From assembly GCA_028583605.1 (NCBI GenBank), contig CM053329.1:33566992-33630991 (forward strand): 64,000 nt of DNA, given 5' to 3'. The DNA comes from Dastarcus helophoroides (lineage: Eukaryota > Arthropoda > Insecta > Coleoptera > Bothrideridae). Below the pieces are notes generated by a model. It saw only the letters and a program-made list of their open reading frames with translations, did not search any database and was not told where the DNA came from. The position numbers and the translations under genes were made by a program. Positions 20,086 through 32,336 of this stretch are shown here, one piece after another; within the stretch, counting starts at the first letter, position 1, and each line of letters opens with the position of its first letter.

Positions 20086-22288
20086 GAGACACTGCTCGAA
20101 TCAAATCTACGTACTAGGAGGGTTTGTAGAAATATTAAGCAACCATATTGGAAAGACTGAGGTAGACTTAAAGAGGTTAAAATTCATTAAGAAGGCTACA
20201 TTAATGATGCTCAAGAGCTCAATTTTCTGAGCTACCAAAAACACAATGTCCACAATTGTTAGTCTCTAGTGGTCCATTACTAGAAACCAGCCATTCACAC
20301 GACATAATTTTTAGTTTTTTAAAATCGAAATTTTAGAAATAAGTAGACATTTAGAATTACTGTCTAAATCCGAAGAAAAACAAGCCATAATTTTTGGAAA
20401 AAAAGGTTTGAGGTTAAAATTTTCTAAAAAATCCCTAATTTCCAAAAGATAAAATCTATTAACAAAAACTAGTAACACACAACATTTTGTCTTAAGACAA
20501 GATTCAAAAAATACACTTTGATATTTCCTGAAACTTTTAGTGTTTTCTCAAAATGACCATGGGATTTTCTTCAATTAAATGTCTAGAAAGGAAGTCAAAA
20601 TATTTTGAAGAAGTCTGACTTTTGAATCAGTGCTAATGTAAAAATTTTAAAAATTAAACTAGTCATTAAGCTAATTTTTTTCAAGATTTCGACTTTATTG
20701 TTGACATTTTTAAACTCGCCGTAAAAAATAGTAAAAATTCTATGAATCAAGTTTTTCTAAAAATATGAATTTAAAGTTTAAATGACGTGATAAGCAATAA
20801 AAAATGTCCTAATTAAAGTTGAAATTTGTTAACTGAGATAGGAATTTTAACATTTTTTTGGAAGTTTTCACTTGGAAGTCGAATTTTGGAGAAAAAAGTC
20901 AAATTTTCGAAATCGTCATCAAATTACAAACAAATCAACTTCATAACAAAAAATTTCGATGTTTTTTTATTATGAAGTTTAAACTTTTTGAAATAATTAA
21001 GAATTTCGAATGAAACTGATGGGTTAAAGTTATTAAAAAAATCTTAAATTTTTCAGTTTAAAAATGCTCAAGCTTTGTGTAAAACTTGAAATTTATAAAA
21101 GAATCGACATTTTAGACATTTTTTTTACACTTCAATCGACGTTTTAGAAAAATTATAGAAGAAATTCCTAAAAAAAAATTATTAAAAAATGCCTTCTTAA
21201 AATTATGGCTTATAAGAGACTTTGATTTTTAGTAAAGGGCCGAATATTCAAAATTTTATTCAAATTCCGAATTTAAAATTTAGATTCAAAAACTGTAAAA
21301 ATATTATCACAAAATCCAAGTTTTTCTCAAAATTTCGTGTTAAATCTCAAAAGATCGCTTGCATAAATTTCTGGCTTTATTAAAACGTGATTTTTTTTCA
21401 AAACGCGTAGTTTAAGCTTGAAAAACCGGCAAAATTTGACATTTTTTTAATAATATTTAAAACCTAAGATTGAAATTTCAAATAGAAAAGAAGAAATTTC
21501 AATAAAAGTTTAAATTTTTCTAGAAACGAAATCTCAGATTTAAAAGTCAAAATTTCGCAAAAAATTCAAATGAATATAAGGTAAAAATTTTCAGGTTTAG
21601 GGTGAAAATTTGAGAATTGAAAATGTTATACTCCTTCTGAAAATCCTGAGTATAACCTAAAATATATTTTTTTTTAATTTCGACTGAGAGTTTAAAATGT
21701 TTTTCTTGTTAATTGAGAGTTTTGTCCTGTTAATGCCTTTTTTCAGAGTATTTTACCTTTTCAGTGCCCTCTTAACCTTTTCGTTTTTGCCTAATTTAAC
21801 ACTTTGATCACCTTTTTACCTTGTTTGATTGCAATTAAAATCCAGTCTCTAATAATAAGAAATGGCGCCAAATTTGAAAAAAAAATCCTTGCATTTCAGT
21901 ACGAATACGAAATGATCCATTAAAAATCTTTTTTAAAAGGATCGCACGTCTAGAAAGTTCAATTCTATCTAGAGTGAAGCCAAGAAAATTCGGAGGAAGG
22001 CTGCAACCCCCCCAACCCACTCCTGGTTATGGGCCTGCACTGAATCATGCAAATACAACTATTAATGTATTTATATTTGAAAAAAATTTTGACTTTTGAT
22101 GTAGTGATAGTTTTTTTTTATATAAATTGTTAGTTTAATCGAGGTTTTTTTTGGAGTTTCTGAGTTCAAGAATATTTCTTTCCAAAACTCGGACTTTATT
22201 GTTTAAATTTTAAGTTTTTTTTTTTAAATTTAATATATATTTTATATTTCTATCCATCATTTTGGCATTATAATCAATTAAAATTTTG

Positions 22289-22420
22289 ACGTTTTTCTTC
22301 TTGTTCTTATTTTCCTTCTTCTTCTTTTTCTTTTTCTACTTCATCATCAGTCGCTCCTTTTCCTTCTTCTTTTACGCCTTCTTCCACTTCTTCTCCTACT
22401 TCTTCTTCTCTTTCTTCTAA
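22289..22420. repeat. Polypyrimidine/polypurine tract
   Basis: About 130 bp almost entirely C and T on the plus strand, in CTTCTTCTT-type repeats with a short mixed break near 22345. Simple sequence. Confidence 0.8.
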
Positions 22421-23867
22421 AAATAACGTTTTTTATCTCCAAAATTCAAATTATAACTTATGTTTCCTTTTATAAATTTTGAGTTCGTCCCTAAATTTCA
22501 ACTTTTTTTTGGAAATGTTACGCTTAAATTCGATTGTTTTCTGTTTCTCGTAGATTTTCTAATTTAAACTCTAAACCTCATGATTTCATAAATGTCTAGT
22601 TTTTCCAGAAGTTTGGAAACAAAGGTTCTTTCGAGATTAACATCCAAACCCAAACGAATTTTTAAGAAAAGGGCAGATATTTTGGGTTTAAAATATTTTT
22701 AGGAAAAAGTCGTTCACATTATTAATTTTTTTTGAAAATGAGAATCTACTTAATAAAATTCTAGACACTGACTGAAATACAATGCATACACCAAATCAGT
22801 TGGTCTGTCAGCGTAAAATTTTACACGGGAGTTCCCCATATAACATAGGTGAGCACTAAAAAAAAAAGTCCAGAAATATGAAATTTTGTACGGAAATTCT
22901 TCATATAACCTAGGTTAGCATTCAAAAAATATATTTGAAAAAATTAATACTGGTCTTTTTTTTAGAAAATTAGAATCTACTTAATAAAATTTTAAACATT
23001 GACGGATAGATATGCATGGCCTACACCTGTAGAGCTAAAGCCTTGATATTTTGCACCAAAGTTTGACATATAATGTGGGTAAAATGTGAGGTATCAAATC
23101 CTATATCTGATAAATTAGTTGCATGCTCTCGACAAATAAAACTAATGCTCGTATATAAAGTTGATTACGGTATATGCGTTATCTCTTGTTTTTAAATTTC
23201 CAAATTTTTTTCTGCTTTAATATTTAAAATTCGAATTTGCACTCAAAATTTCGAATTTTGGGACCAAATCTCGATTAGGAACTGAAAATTTCTAGATTCT
23301 TTATAAAAATTTCAAACTCTTTAATTTTACGCTTCAACTTCTGACCTAAATTTTGACTTTAAGCTATTAATGTCAAGTTTAGACTCAAATTTCAATTTTA
23401 AAACCGAAATTTCAACTTCTAACACAAAATTTCGATTTGAGCATTAAATGTTTTAATTTGTTTACACTTTGAAGCTCTCTAGCTTTAATTACCTTAATCT
23501 TAAGGCTTTAAATTTAAGCGTAAAGTTTGAGTACAAAATTTCGATTTTTTTAGAAGATCGAGTTTAAATGCAACACAATAAAGAAGCGCTTTTACTTGTA
23601 AAGAATTTCTTTTTTGGTATGGTTAACAAACTGATTTAAGTGCTTTTCTGTCTTTAATTTGATTTATCCTTTTCTTCTCAAATAATGATGGACGAAAGGT
23701 TGAACATTTTTAGTAGTTTCTTGATCAATCCTGGAAGAAATATATATTTTACTGATTCTGATTCCGGAAGCCTTCGTAACACTTCCTCCACACCAGTCAA
23801 CTATCACAGTATTTTATGAAGATTCTCAAGGAAAATAAGAATTATCTATTTATAAAATCTACTTCAC

Positions 23868-25842
23868 AAAGAAACTCATCTGATCACAAGCTAGTAGCAG
23901 CCTCTCACTCTCTTCAAATACCACCCTCTTCTCAGACACCGCCCCGTAGGGTTTGGCACTTTAACTCTGCAAACTGGGAAGAATGAAGAGATTTCTTTGC
24001 ATCTTTCCCATAGCAAGAAGTCTGCTTTAACTTAGATAACTTTTCCTCAGTCGCCGAATCAATCACTAAAACCATTCTGGTTGGTATGGAATGTTTAATT
24101 CCAAATTCCCTCCAGTAGCCTCCAGTGAACCTTGGTTCAGCAAAAAATGTACCTGGGCTGTCTCCTGCAAAATTCGTGCATATCGTCGTTGGAGAAATAA
24201 TTTCTCAGTGGAGACTCGTATTACCTTCGTAAATGCACAAAATTTTTGTAAACAGGCAATTGACGAGGCAAAACGTGATTTCGATCATAAAATGCGCCTG
24301 ACGCTTATCAACTGTCCCAACGGTTCCAGGTCCTTTTGGGGATTTACAAAGTCGATTGGAATAAATTTTACATCTTTAAATTTTCCACCTTTACTTAATG
24401 ACAATAACAATATTGCGACTACTTCCAAGGAAAAGGCTGACAAGCTAGCCTTAATGTTTGTTGAAAATTCCAAAACTGATTCTTGAAACCCAGAACCTCC
24501 TATTATTCTTAAGGATGGCACTTCGATGCCTGAAGTTGGTTTTAGACAACACACAATTAGGAAGATTCTTCTCGAGCTCGACACCTCGAAAGCTTCTGGC
24601 CTTGATGGTATCCTCGCTATGGTTCTTAAGAAGTGCGCCCCAGAGTTGAGACCTGTCCTAAGCAAATCGTTCACACACACTTACAACAAAGATGTATTCC
24701 CTAACATCTTGAAATCTGGTAGAGTGCAATCTGTCACCAAAAAGGAAAAAAGGAATCTGGCTAACAACTATGGCCCTATATCTTTGTTGCCCGTTATATC
24801 TAAAGTAATGGAAAAGGTTATCAACATCGAAATTCCTAAATATCTGGGGGAGAATAGAATCATTTTGGACAGGCAATACGGTTTTAGACAACAACGCTCA
24901 ACTGGCCATCTACTGGCCTATGTTACTCATATCTGAAACTCAGCTATGGAAAAACATAGTAAGGCTAGGATTGTAGCCTTGGATATCTCAAAGGCTTCTG
25001 GCAGAGTCTGGCATCGATCTTTTCTCGCCAAATTAACATCTTATGGTCTTCCTCCTGGACTCTATCATTTGATATCCAATTTTCTCGCTGATGGATCTCT
25101 TCAGCTCGTCGTCGATGGCATCTCATCCGAGACATTTGCGATTATTGCAGGAGTGCCTCGGGGGTCTGTCCTGTCTCCTACTATGTTTCTCTTTCACATA
25201 AACGATCTCTTAGCTTCAACTATCTTCCAATCCTATATACAGCTACGCATAGTAACCTGGTGTCATCTTTTTTCTCCGACAAACTATTATCCGTCGCTGC
25301 TTCAAATCGACTAAGGGAACAGCAGATACGGATGATTAATCGGAATCCAAAATCATTCTGTAATGGGGTAGGAAAAATCTGGTCAGTTTCAGCGCTTCAA
25401 AAACTCAGGCCGTTGTTTTCTCTAAGAAAACATCAAGAGATAATGCAACAAACAAACGTACTAATAGATGATAAAATCCTCCCGATGGGATCTAATCTGT
25501 CTATCCCAGGAGTGAATGTGAGAACTAACTTCTCTTGGGACGATTATATGCGCACCATTGCCAAGTCCGCCTCTCAGAAGCTCAGCTTTCTTTTTAAGGA
25601 TAAAAAGTACTTCACACCTCATCAGCTACTCACACTACACAAAGCTTAAGTTAGGCCAACACTAAAACACTGTTTTCATGTTTGGAGTTCAGCCCCAAAG
25701 CACACTTTAACTCTTTTGGATTCAATTCAAAGAAGAACGATTCGCCTAATTGACGACGAGAGTGACCGATTCTCTCGAAACACTAGAGCTCGAGCGGTTG
25801 GTGATTTATCTCTTCTCTACAAGTACTTTCACTCTAAATAGA
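23868..25842 (+). pseudogene. Jockey-like LINE, 5'-truncated and broken
   Basis: Begins within the end of the APE endonuclease (NSSDHKLVAASHSLQ at about 23870) and continues through the linker (VWHFNSANWEE, a stop, FFASFP) into reverse transcriptase: LDTSKASGLDGI, NYGPISLLPVISKVMEKVI, DRQYGFRQQRSTGHLLAYV, ALDISKASGRVWH, GVPRGSVLSPTMFLFHINDLL, and the thumb/C-terminus SASQKLSFLFKDKKYFTPHQ, VRPTLKHCFHVWSSAPK. The first palm Asp is lost (family consensus AFDRVWH, here ASGRVWH). A small deletion at about 25245 destroys the YADD box and shifts the frame. Stops at 24484 and 24934 also break it. No poly(A) tail was seen. Confidence 0.88.
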
Positions 25843-27030
25843 TTTTTTATAGGGAACAGGTTATTTAGAATTCAAAATTGCAAAGCACAACAGAAACCAG
25901 ATAATGTATGCATATTCGGATTTATTTGTCAGTTCCTACTCTTCTAGAGCTTTAGGCAACTTCCAATTTATTTTGGTTCTCTGAGAAAGGATTATTTCTG
26001 TTTTAAAGTACGAAAGTCCAGTGGGCTTCTGCTCAGTTACTTATAATTTGTTTCTATATATTTTAACGCACTGTTGCCGGCCAGGCTACAGGTAAAAAGT
26101 ATATATAGCCGAAAAAAAATGCAAAAAACTAAATTCTGAAAACAAAAACTGTGGATTTGCACTGCATTGAGAGAATCAAAATTAATTGCAAATCAGAGAA
26201 TGTATAATCTAAGAATGAAACAATTAAAAGCTTTGTATTGTTTCAGTAATTTCTTGCTTGTACCATGATAATTCTTAAGCGATTTGGTTGAGGATATTCT
26301 ATCTCGTAGATGAAAATATTCAGAGCGATCAAAGGAATGCAAGACTATTCAAATTTGAACTCACAGATTTCTCAGTTTTTTCTTACACGAATTTTTTTAT
26401 TTTAACTTACCGAGCCCAGTTTGTTTAGATATTTAAGGTAGTATTTATATCTAAACATACCTAAACATACTGGGCTCGGTTAACTTAATTCAAAAATTTT
26501 GTTTAATTCAGGACGAGACAATAAAGATCTCAAAGTGGAAAAACAAATTTTCTTCTTTAGAAATCGAAACTTTTTGGCAAAATAATGAGGGGCGGAATTA
26601 AAGGTATGCAATTGCATACACAAGAGTAGTTGGTCTTCCTTTTTTAGGCGTCAAAATCCCTGTGGACACCACATGAAGAGATACTTTTGGAAATGATTCC
26701 CTTTTTCTAGCGCTAGGACTAGTCAAATTTTGAAATGAAGAGATAATTCGAATATTATTTGCTGCTCCAATTAATTTTAAAAACAATATTTGACCTAATA
26801 AATTAAGGTATACGTATACAATTCATTAATCAAAAGTATGGATATTTTCACTAACACCGAAATTTTAGGTTAATTTTATTTGTTAATGAGGAATCAAGGC
26901 CAAGAAGGCATCTGGAATGTGTTTAATATTTCCGAATATATTCAAGATAAACTTCATTAGCAAACTATTCTTATTTTAAGCTGTATACGTTGCGCAAGGG
27001 CCCTTGAATTTCAAAGGAATGATTAATAGC
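25843..27030. other. AT-rich spacer
   Basis: No gene recognised. It contains the foldback at 26400-26492. Confidence 0.5.
26400..26492. repeat. Short inverted repeat
   Basis: AACTTACCGAGCCCAGTTTG with TTTAGATAT on the left is matched in reverse by ATATCTAAACAT...CTGGGCTCGGTTAACTT on the right, around a centre near 26440. A duplicated CTAAACATAC breaks the right arm. It may be a tiny MITE or a DNA hairpin. Confidence 0.6.
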
Positions 27031-27032
27031 TA

Positions 27033-27059
27033 CAGTAGCGCTCAAAAGTATTTTGACAA
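27033..27059 (+). repeat. Left terminal inverted repeat of the Tc1 element
   Basis: 27 bp, identical to the right end on the opposite strand. Confidence 0.95.
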
Positions 27060-27317
27060 CATAATTTTTTTTGATATTTCCTTGAAATAAAAGCCTATCG
27101 GAAAAATGTATTGAGTAGAATGTGGAGCAGTGTAACTGCGAGTCTTTAAGCGTATCAAGTTACGACTTGTTTGTTTACACACCGCGCCGCCGAACAAACT
27201 TGACTTACGGCGCGCTCAAAAGTATTTTGACACGCATTTGAGTTGACGAACTCTCGCAGATCACTTGTTCCATAATTTTTCTTTCGACGTATATTTACTT
27301 ATTGTGATTACTTCAAT

Positions 27318-28340
27318 ATGCCTAAGTGTAAGGAATATTCTTGTGACTTTAAAGAAGCTGTAATAAATGCATTAAAACAAGGATTTAAACAAATAGAAGT
27401 TGCTCGTATGTTTAAAGTGTCTCGACAGCTAGTTAACTGCTGGAATAAAGTCTATAACAAACGGAAAACTGTCGAAAATAAGCCTCGAACGGGTCGTCCA
27501 AGAAAAACTTCTTCTTACGTGGATCATATTATAAAAAAGTTATCAGCAAGTGATATCCGGATGTCTGCTGTAATGATAAGAAATGAATTAAAAGAAAAAT
27601 ACAACGTAGACATTCATGTTTCTACTGTTAAACGACGCTTAAAGGTTTTAGGATTACATGGCCGAAGACCGGCTAAAAAACCTTTAATATCTAAGAAAAA
27701 CAGGAAGTCCCGTCTTGAGTTTGCGAAACGGTATATCTCGTGGTCAAGTTCACAGTGGTCTAAAGTTTTGTGGAGTGATGAGAGTAAATTTAATTTAATG
27801 TCATCTGATGGTATCAAGTACATTCGGCGTCCAGTAAACAAAAAATATGATTATCGGTATCAAATACCTACAGTTAAACATGGAGGTGGTAGTGTGATGG
27901 TTTGGGGATGTTTTTCACGGTCTGGAGTTGGACCCTTAGTTCGAATAGAAGGAAAAATGGATCGGTTTATGTATGCAAGTATATTAAAGTCTCAGATGCT
28001 ACCATTTGCAAAACATCACATGCCAGCTAAGTGGTATTTTCAACAAGACAATGATCCCAAACACAGATCACAGCATATTAGGAACTTATTAAATCGTGAA
28101 AGAGTCAAAGTTCTCAAGTGGCCAAGTCAAAGTCCCGACTTGAATCCGATAGAGCATCTCTGGGAAGAATTAAAACGTAGAATAAAAGCCCAAAATTATT
28201 CAAATAAAAATGCTTTCTTTGAAGCTTTGAAAAATGAGTGGGATAAAATTCCAATCGAACGATTACAAAAATTAATTGACTCAATGCCAGCGCGCTGTGA
28301 GGCTGTCATAAAGGCCAAGGGATATGCTACTAAATACTGA
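27318..28340 (+). CDS. Tc1-family DD34E transposase, apparently intact
   Basis: 340 residues, the usual length for Tc1 transposases, with no stop or frameshift. The N-terminus has a paired-like helix-turn-helix pair: the first about residues 10-50 (IEVARMFKVSRQLVNCW), a GRPRK AT-hook-like linker at 59-63, and the second about 65-115. The catalytic domain has WSDESKF (D154), the glycine-rich GGGSVMVWGCFS (189-200), QQDNDPKH (D244) and WPSQSPDLNPIEHLWEELK (E279). D244 and E279 are separated by 34 residues: DD34E. It cuts and pastes the element by binding the terminal repeats and targeting TA. The first ATG of the frame is used; it lies about 85 bp inside the inner left repeat. It could be active, but expression cannot be judged from sequence. 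Confidence 0.95.
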   Translation: MPKCKEYSCDFKEAVINALKQGFKQIEVARMFKVSRQLVNCWNKVYNKRKTVENKPRTGRPRKTSSYVDHIIKKLSASDIRMSAVMIRNELKEKYNVDIHVSTVKRRLKVLGLHGRRPAKKPLISKKNRKSRLEFAKRYISWSSSQWSKVLWSDESKFNLMSSDGIKYIRRPVNKKYDYRYQIPTVKHGGGSVMVWGCFSRSGVGPLVRIEGKMDRFMYASILKSQMLPFAKHHMPAKWYFQQDNDPKHRSQHIRNLLNRERVKVLKWPSQSPDLNPIEHLWEELKRRIKAQNYSNKNAFFEALKNEWDKIPIERLQKLIDSMPARCEAVIKAKGYATKY

Positions 28341-28568
28341 TATATTTACTGTCATAAATAATAATTATGAGTTGAATTTGTTTTTTTTTTAACAATGTCA
28401 AAATATTTTTGAGCCGTCATTTTTCTAATATTTCAAAAATTAAACTTTCTATTGTTACGAACAAAGATTATTTTGACACTATTCTGTAGATTGGTTGAAA
28501 GCTGTTGAATAAATAAATAAATGATTATTGTGTTTTATATATATTTTTAATTAAATCATTGAATGTAT

Positions 28569-28595
28569 TTGTCAAAATACTTTTGAGCGCTACTG
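28569..28595 (-). repeat. Right terminal inverted repeat of the Tc1 element
   Basis: 27 bp, identical to the left end on the opposite strand. Confidence 0.95.
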
Positions 28596-28597
28596 TA

Positions 28598-30418
28598 TAT
28601 ACTTCGAAGATGTATGATTTTATCTCAGCGTTTACAAGATCCTTTGCAGTTAGGTGCTGAAAAATCTTTTATTTATTTTTTTGATTATTGATAAATAATA
28701 TTTGCTGATTAATTGTTGCCAATAACCTGATATTAACAGTAAATGGCCAATACCGGACTCCTCCCGATATTGGCCACAACAGTTATAGAATTAATCGTTG
28801 GTAAAACCCTGCACACTCTGGGATTTGGTTTTGTATACAGTTAAATTTTCGACATTCTAACTTTCAATTGAAAGTTTTTACTTTGAACTCCGAACCTCCA
28901 GAAAAAAGCAGAAATTTCTCTTGAGCCTCAAGATATAAAAATCTACTTTTCTCTCCGTAATCATTCCTAACAAAAACACAACTTAGGACACGGGCATTTT
29001 ACTAAAAATATTCCTTAACATATTTCCTTTCCCATATGACTAGTTACAGTTGTTATAAATAAAAATATCATGTTCTATTAAGATCTTGATTAGTGAACTT
29101 ATTGCAGGAATATATAAACACAAAATTATTAAATAGAAGTCAGTGCTCAATTTGTGTAACTTCTATTTCCATGACAAATACTAGAGTATATTTAATGTCG
29201 GCATCTTAAATATACATAGTATTATTTCTAGCGCTTCAGTCATCTCACATTATTGAATATCAGCTGCGATTATTCTTGGATAATGATAAAGAGCCGACAA
29301 TTAAAATTGTTTGACGTATCAATGTTGGCAGGCAGGTCGTAATTGATGATGCAGCTAGATAGAAGAGGTAGATAGATGCAGATTACTTGAACAAAGAGCA
29401 CAAATAATTTCTATGGTTCTACGAAATGAAAGAAAACCTTTCCGTTTAATTATTATTTCCCGAAGATGAAAGCGAATTACGTCTTGCCATTTTCCATTGT
29501 ACTTAAAGGAAACTTGATCTAAAATAGGATAAAAAAGTTGGAAGAATTTCTGATTCCTGCGATGGTTTTGATTTTTTTCTTGAAGTGATTGCGTATAGTG
29601 CGTTATTCTCGTGATCAGTTTTAACAGAGTTGACTTTTTTTTTCGTTAAATTAAATGTAGATTATATATTGAAATTTGGAGCCCAATACGAGAAATTTTG
29701 AATAGATAGTGATTTATTAGCGACTGTCATGCACCGTAACAAGCTTCGATTCCATGCAGGGCAGGATTATTTTTGTCAACCAATTACTTTCTTGACTTCG
29801 TCGATTTTTGTTTGTCGTGCTTGTTGTATTTATTACTGATACTGTTCTATATAAATTAACCAAATAAAATAAAAACATTTGCAATAAATTAAATAAAATA
29901 TAGAACTCCTGAAACTCGGCGACATCTAGAAGCCAGAGTCGTAAGAATCATGAACTCGAGATCATTTCAAAGATGGCAGCAAGTTGATAAAACTGAACAC
30001 AATATCATTGCCCGTTCAACCTACATAACAATAATAAAAACAAACTTATCATAATTATCGTCGGCGCAATTTTTAGCAATCTCTGGCTATCCACGTGAAT
30101 AGCCTCCAGCAAGATCTCATGCGGGGAGGACGAAAGCACATAATCGCCACAACTCAACCTGAATTTACCGTAACAATAATCGTTGGCCTGCCGTTGACCC
30201 CATTTGGGTCGTTGCTTTATGTTGCACAATAAAATGTAATTGTGATCAGTAGAAAGGATCTCGTTTGATATTTGAGCAATAAATCATCTGAAAAGTTCAA
30301 CTAAGTGCCATAATTATTATTAAAAACATTAAAATACAGATATATTCTCGGTATTTAAGAATTTTAAATAAAAATAAATAAACAAACTATTTTGTGCAAT
30401 AAATAGCCTAAATTTTGG
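28598..30418. other. AT-rich gene-free stretch
   Basis: No gene recognised. A minus-strand frame of 74 codons at 30005-30229 lacks any domain. The stretch includes the inverted repeat at 28725-28797. Confidence 0.5.
28725..28797. repeat. Inverted repeat with GGCCAATA cores
   Basis: TAACAGTAAATGGCCAATAC and, on the other strand, TAACTGTTGTGGCCAATATC face each other around about 10 bp. GGCCAAT recalls the subterminal repeats of the pogo-like element at 9.1-12.4 kb, so this may be a remnant of a related non-autonomous element. Confidence 0.45.
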
Positions 30419-30645
30419 AGGAATGGACTGGTCCTTGGTTATCTTCAAAAATTGAAATACAAATCTTGTCCCCTAAAACCAAGAAAGAGTAAGAACAAAA
30501 CAAAGATTGCTCTAACGTGTTTCGATATCCAAGCTAACATCTTCAGAGAGATACTGCTTGGCTAGCGAAACGCGTTAGAGAAACATTTGTTGTGTTTTTT
30601 AATCTTTCTTGGTTTCAGGGGACAAGATTTGTATTTCAAATCCCC
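30419..30645. mobile_element. Head-to-head pair of PLE-tail-like repeats (locus 3)
   Basis: Minus-strand copy (about 30421-30545) and plus-strand copy (about 30546-30640) meeting at the hammerhead-like core. At the junction most of the plus core is deleted (GATACTGCTTGGCTAGCGAAACGCGTTAGAG), so only the minus copy keeps a CTGAAGATG block. Confidence 0.7.
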
Positions 30646-31952
30646 TAAAAAAGTCTTCACAATTATTCCACAGGAATATCCTTAATTAATATCCAAATGG
30701 AGAAATGTCTGTGTTTGTTTGACTGCTCGTCCGTCTGTCTCTCCGTCTGTTTTCAGTATTAGCTCGAGTGTAGTCTCGGGTGACAGCTTGCTTTATTTTA
30801 ATTGTTTGTTGTTTTTAGAACAAAAACTTATTAGTTAAAGTGTTATGATAAAATTGCGAAAAAAGTATTTTAAAATATTTAGGCTCATTATATCGTTTCC
30901 ATTATTACCTCTTATCAGTAGCAGTTTCAAGCAAATAAATTAACATATTATTTTTGTCGATTCCTAATGTTCACTAACGTTTGTTGTTTTCTTTTATGTT
31001 AAGTCGAAAAAAAGTAGAATTTCTGCCAGGAGCGTAGGCTGCTATCAGAAACGATCTTCTTACAAATTTTGTGGCGGGCTACTTCAATCAGGGCCCCTTA
31101 CTGAAGGAGTTGTTATTTCATTATTATGCTGTAGAATTCAATTGTAAAACCAGTCCATGAATCGATCGAATACTTCGAGATTAGGATCGAAAACTAGAAG
31201 AATAAACTCAAAATCGCTAAATAATAACAACATTCCGAGTTTGTAACAAAAATTTAGACAAAAAAATAATTAAATGCAGAAATTTTAAGAATACATTTCA
31301 CGTTTTCAGAAACTTTAAAATGTTCTAGAAATTTTAAAACAAAAGTCAACATTTCGACGTTAAAGACAAAATTTTGCAACAAAAGATCAAAAATCATTAT
31401 AACCAGAATTGAAAACATGCATTTATAGTCAAGATTTTGAATAAATAGCTCAAGGTTTTGAAAAAAAGGTCGAGATTAAATTGAAAAAAAATCAAAGGTT
31501 TCAAAAATCCCTTGAGAACTTAAGTTATTTTGGGAATAACATGTGATTTTTGAATTTTTACAATGTAACAGAAAAATATGCCCCGGAATTTCTAGAAAAT
31601 AAACGTTTCGAAATTTACATTGAAATTTCGAGAAAAAATCTCGAGTTTTCGACTTTAATATTCCTGGTACAAAATAAAAACATAGAATTTTAGACAATGA
31701 GATCGTGTCTACAAAAAATCAAAATCTTTAGAAAAATTTAAAATTCTTTGTTTAGATTCGAAATTTTGGACACCCAAGTGAAAACTAACAATTTGAATCT
31801 TGAGACAAAGTCGAAATTTATAAATAACATTTTGAGAAAAGTAAACAAAAATTTCGAAAACATACTCCTAAGTTATATTTTTAAATGCAATTTCTTGGCG
31901 TAAATTCGAGAGGTTGGCGTTTTAAAGGTAGGCATCAAAATTTTTATAAAGA
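30646..31952. repeat. A/T-rich degenerate repeat
   Basis: From about 31170 the sequence is the diffuse GAAATTT/AAAAA repeat. No gene recognised. Confidence 0.5.
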
Positions 31953-32038
31953 GCTAAGATACACGCCGAGGACGTTTGTATCTATGGATGTTGCGATGCA
32001 GCCCGTGATACAAGCTTTGCCTCATCTACGTGAACTTT

Positions 32039-32090
32039 GCAATTGCAGTCTAATTTTCATTAGATTCTAATGAAATTAGATTTCAATTGC
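32039..32090 (+). other. Long hairpin in the 459-nt unit (also 32498-32549)
   Basis: Outer pairing GCAATTG (32039-32045) with CAATTGC (32084-32090), inner pairing CTAATTTTCATTAGA (32050-32064) with TCTAATGAAATTAG (32066-32079). The same structure occurs in the second copy of the repeat. Confidence 0.7.
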
Positions 32091-32101
32091 ATCGTAATAA
32101 A

Positions 32102-32125
32102 CTTGTATATATTCGTATATACAAG
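32102..32125 (+). other. UUCG-capped hairpin in the 459-nt unit (also 32561-32584)
   Basis: A perfect 10-bp stem CTTGTATATA / TATATACAAG closed by a TTCG tetraloop, present in both repeat copies. Such loops are very stable in RNA. Confidence 0.7.
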
Positions 32126-32271
32126 GCTTATTATCTCAGCAGAGAGTAATGCTTCAATTCAGCATGTAGCGAAAATGTTTGCGTAATAAACAGTTAAAAG
32201 TCAGTTACAAGTCACTCGATGGAGGTTTGCTCTCTTGGGTACTTATACGACAGCTTTAAATTGGAAGTGTA

Positions 32272-32336
32272 TACAACCACCGTACCATGCTGACGAGGCC
32301 AAGGAAGGCCGAAAGTAGTCTATGGGTGCGGTTGTA
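32272..32336 (+). ncRNA. Type I hammerhead ribozyme motif (459-nt family)
   Basis: Outer helix I TACAACC (32272-32278) pairs with GGTTGTA (32330-32336). After an internal loop, inner helix I CCATG (32285-32289) pairs with TATGG (32321-32325, one G-T). The core is CTGACGA (32290-32296), helix II GGCC-AAGGAA-GGCC (32297-32310), GAAA (32311-32314), then GTA and the cleavage triplet GTC (32318-32320). Predicted cut after 32320. All invariant core bases are present. The weak point is helix III: a G faces G where C-G is usual, leaving only the A-T closing pair. Confidence 0.72.

Larger units (their letters stand above)
19349..23867. repeat. Gene-free A/T-rich degenerate repeat
   Basis: Mostly the diffuse AAATTT/GTCGAAA texture, changing orientation between segments. 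It holds only a short LINE fragment (19997-20085) and a polypyrimidine tract (22289-22420). No host gene recognised. Confidence 0.6.
27033..28595 (+). mobile_element. Complete Tc1-type transposon
   Basis: 1563 bp with perfect 27-bp terminal inverted repeats (27033-27059, 28569-28595; outer bases CAGTAGCGCTCAAAAGTATT), inserted at TA (27031-27032, 28596-28597). A second copy of the repeat core (GCGCTCAAAAGTATTTTGAC at 27212, and TGTCAAAATATTTTTGAGC at 28396) lies about 175-180 bp inside each end: the IR/DR arrangement of two transposase binding sites per end. With an open transposase frame this looks young and possibly able to move. Confidence 0.95.

Noticed and set aside
22335..22360. Minus-strand CTGATGA inside the polypyrimidine tract
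   Set aside because: Simple-sequence context with no helix II and no cleavage triplet.
30005..30229. Minus-strand frame with a hydrophobic C-terminus
   Set aside because: Short, isolated, without splice context or a recognisable domain.
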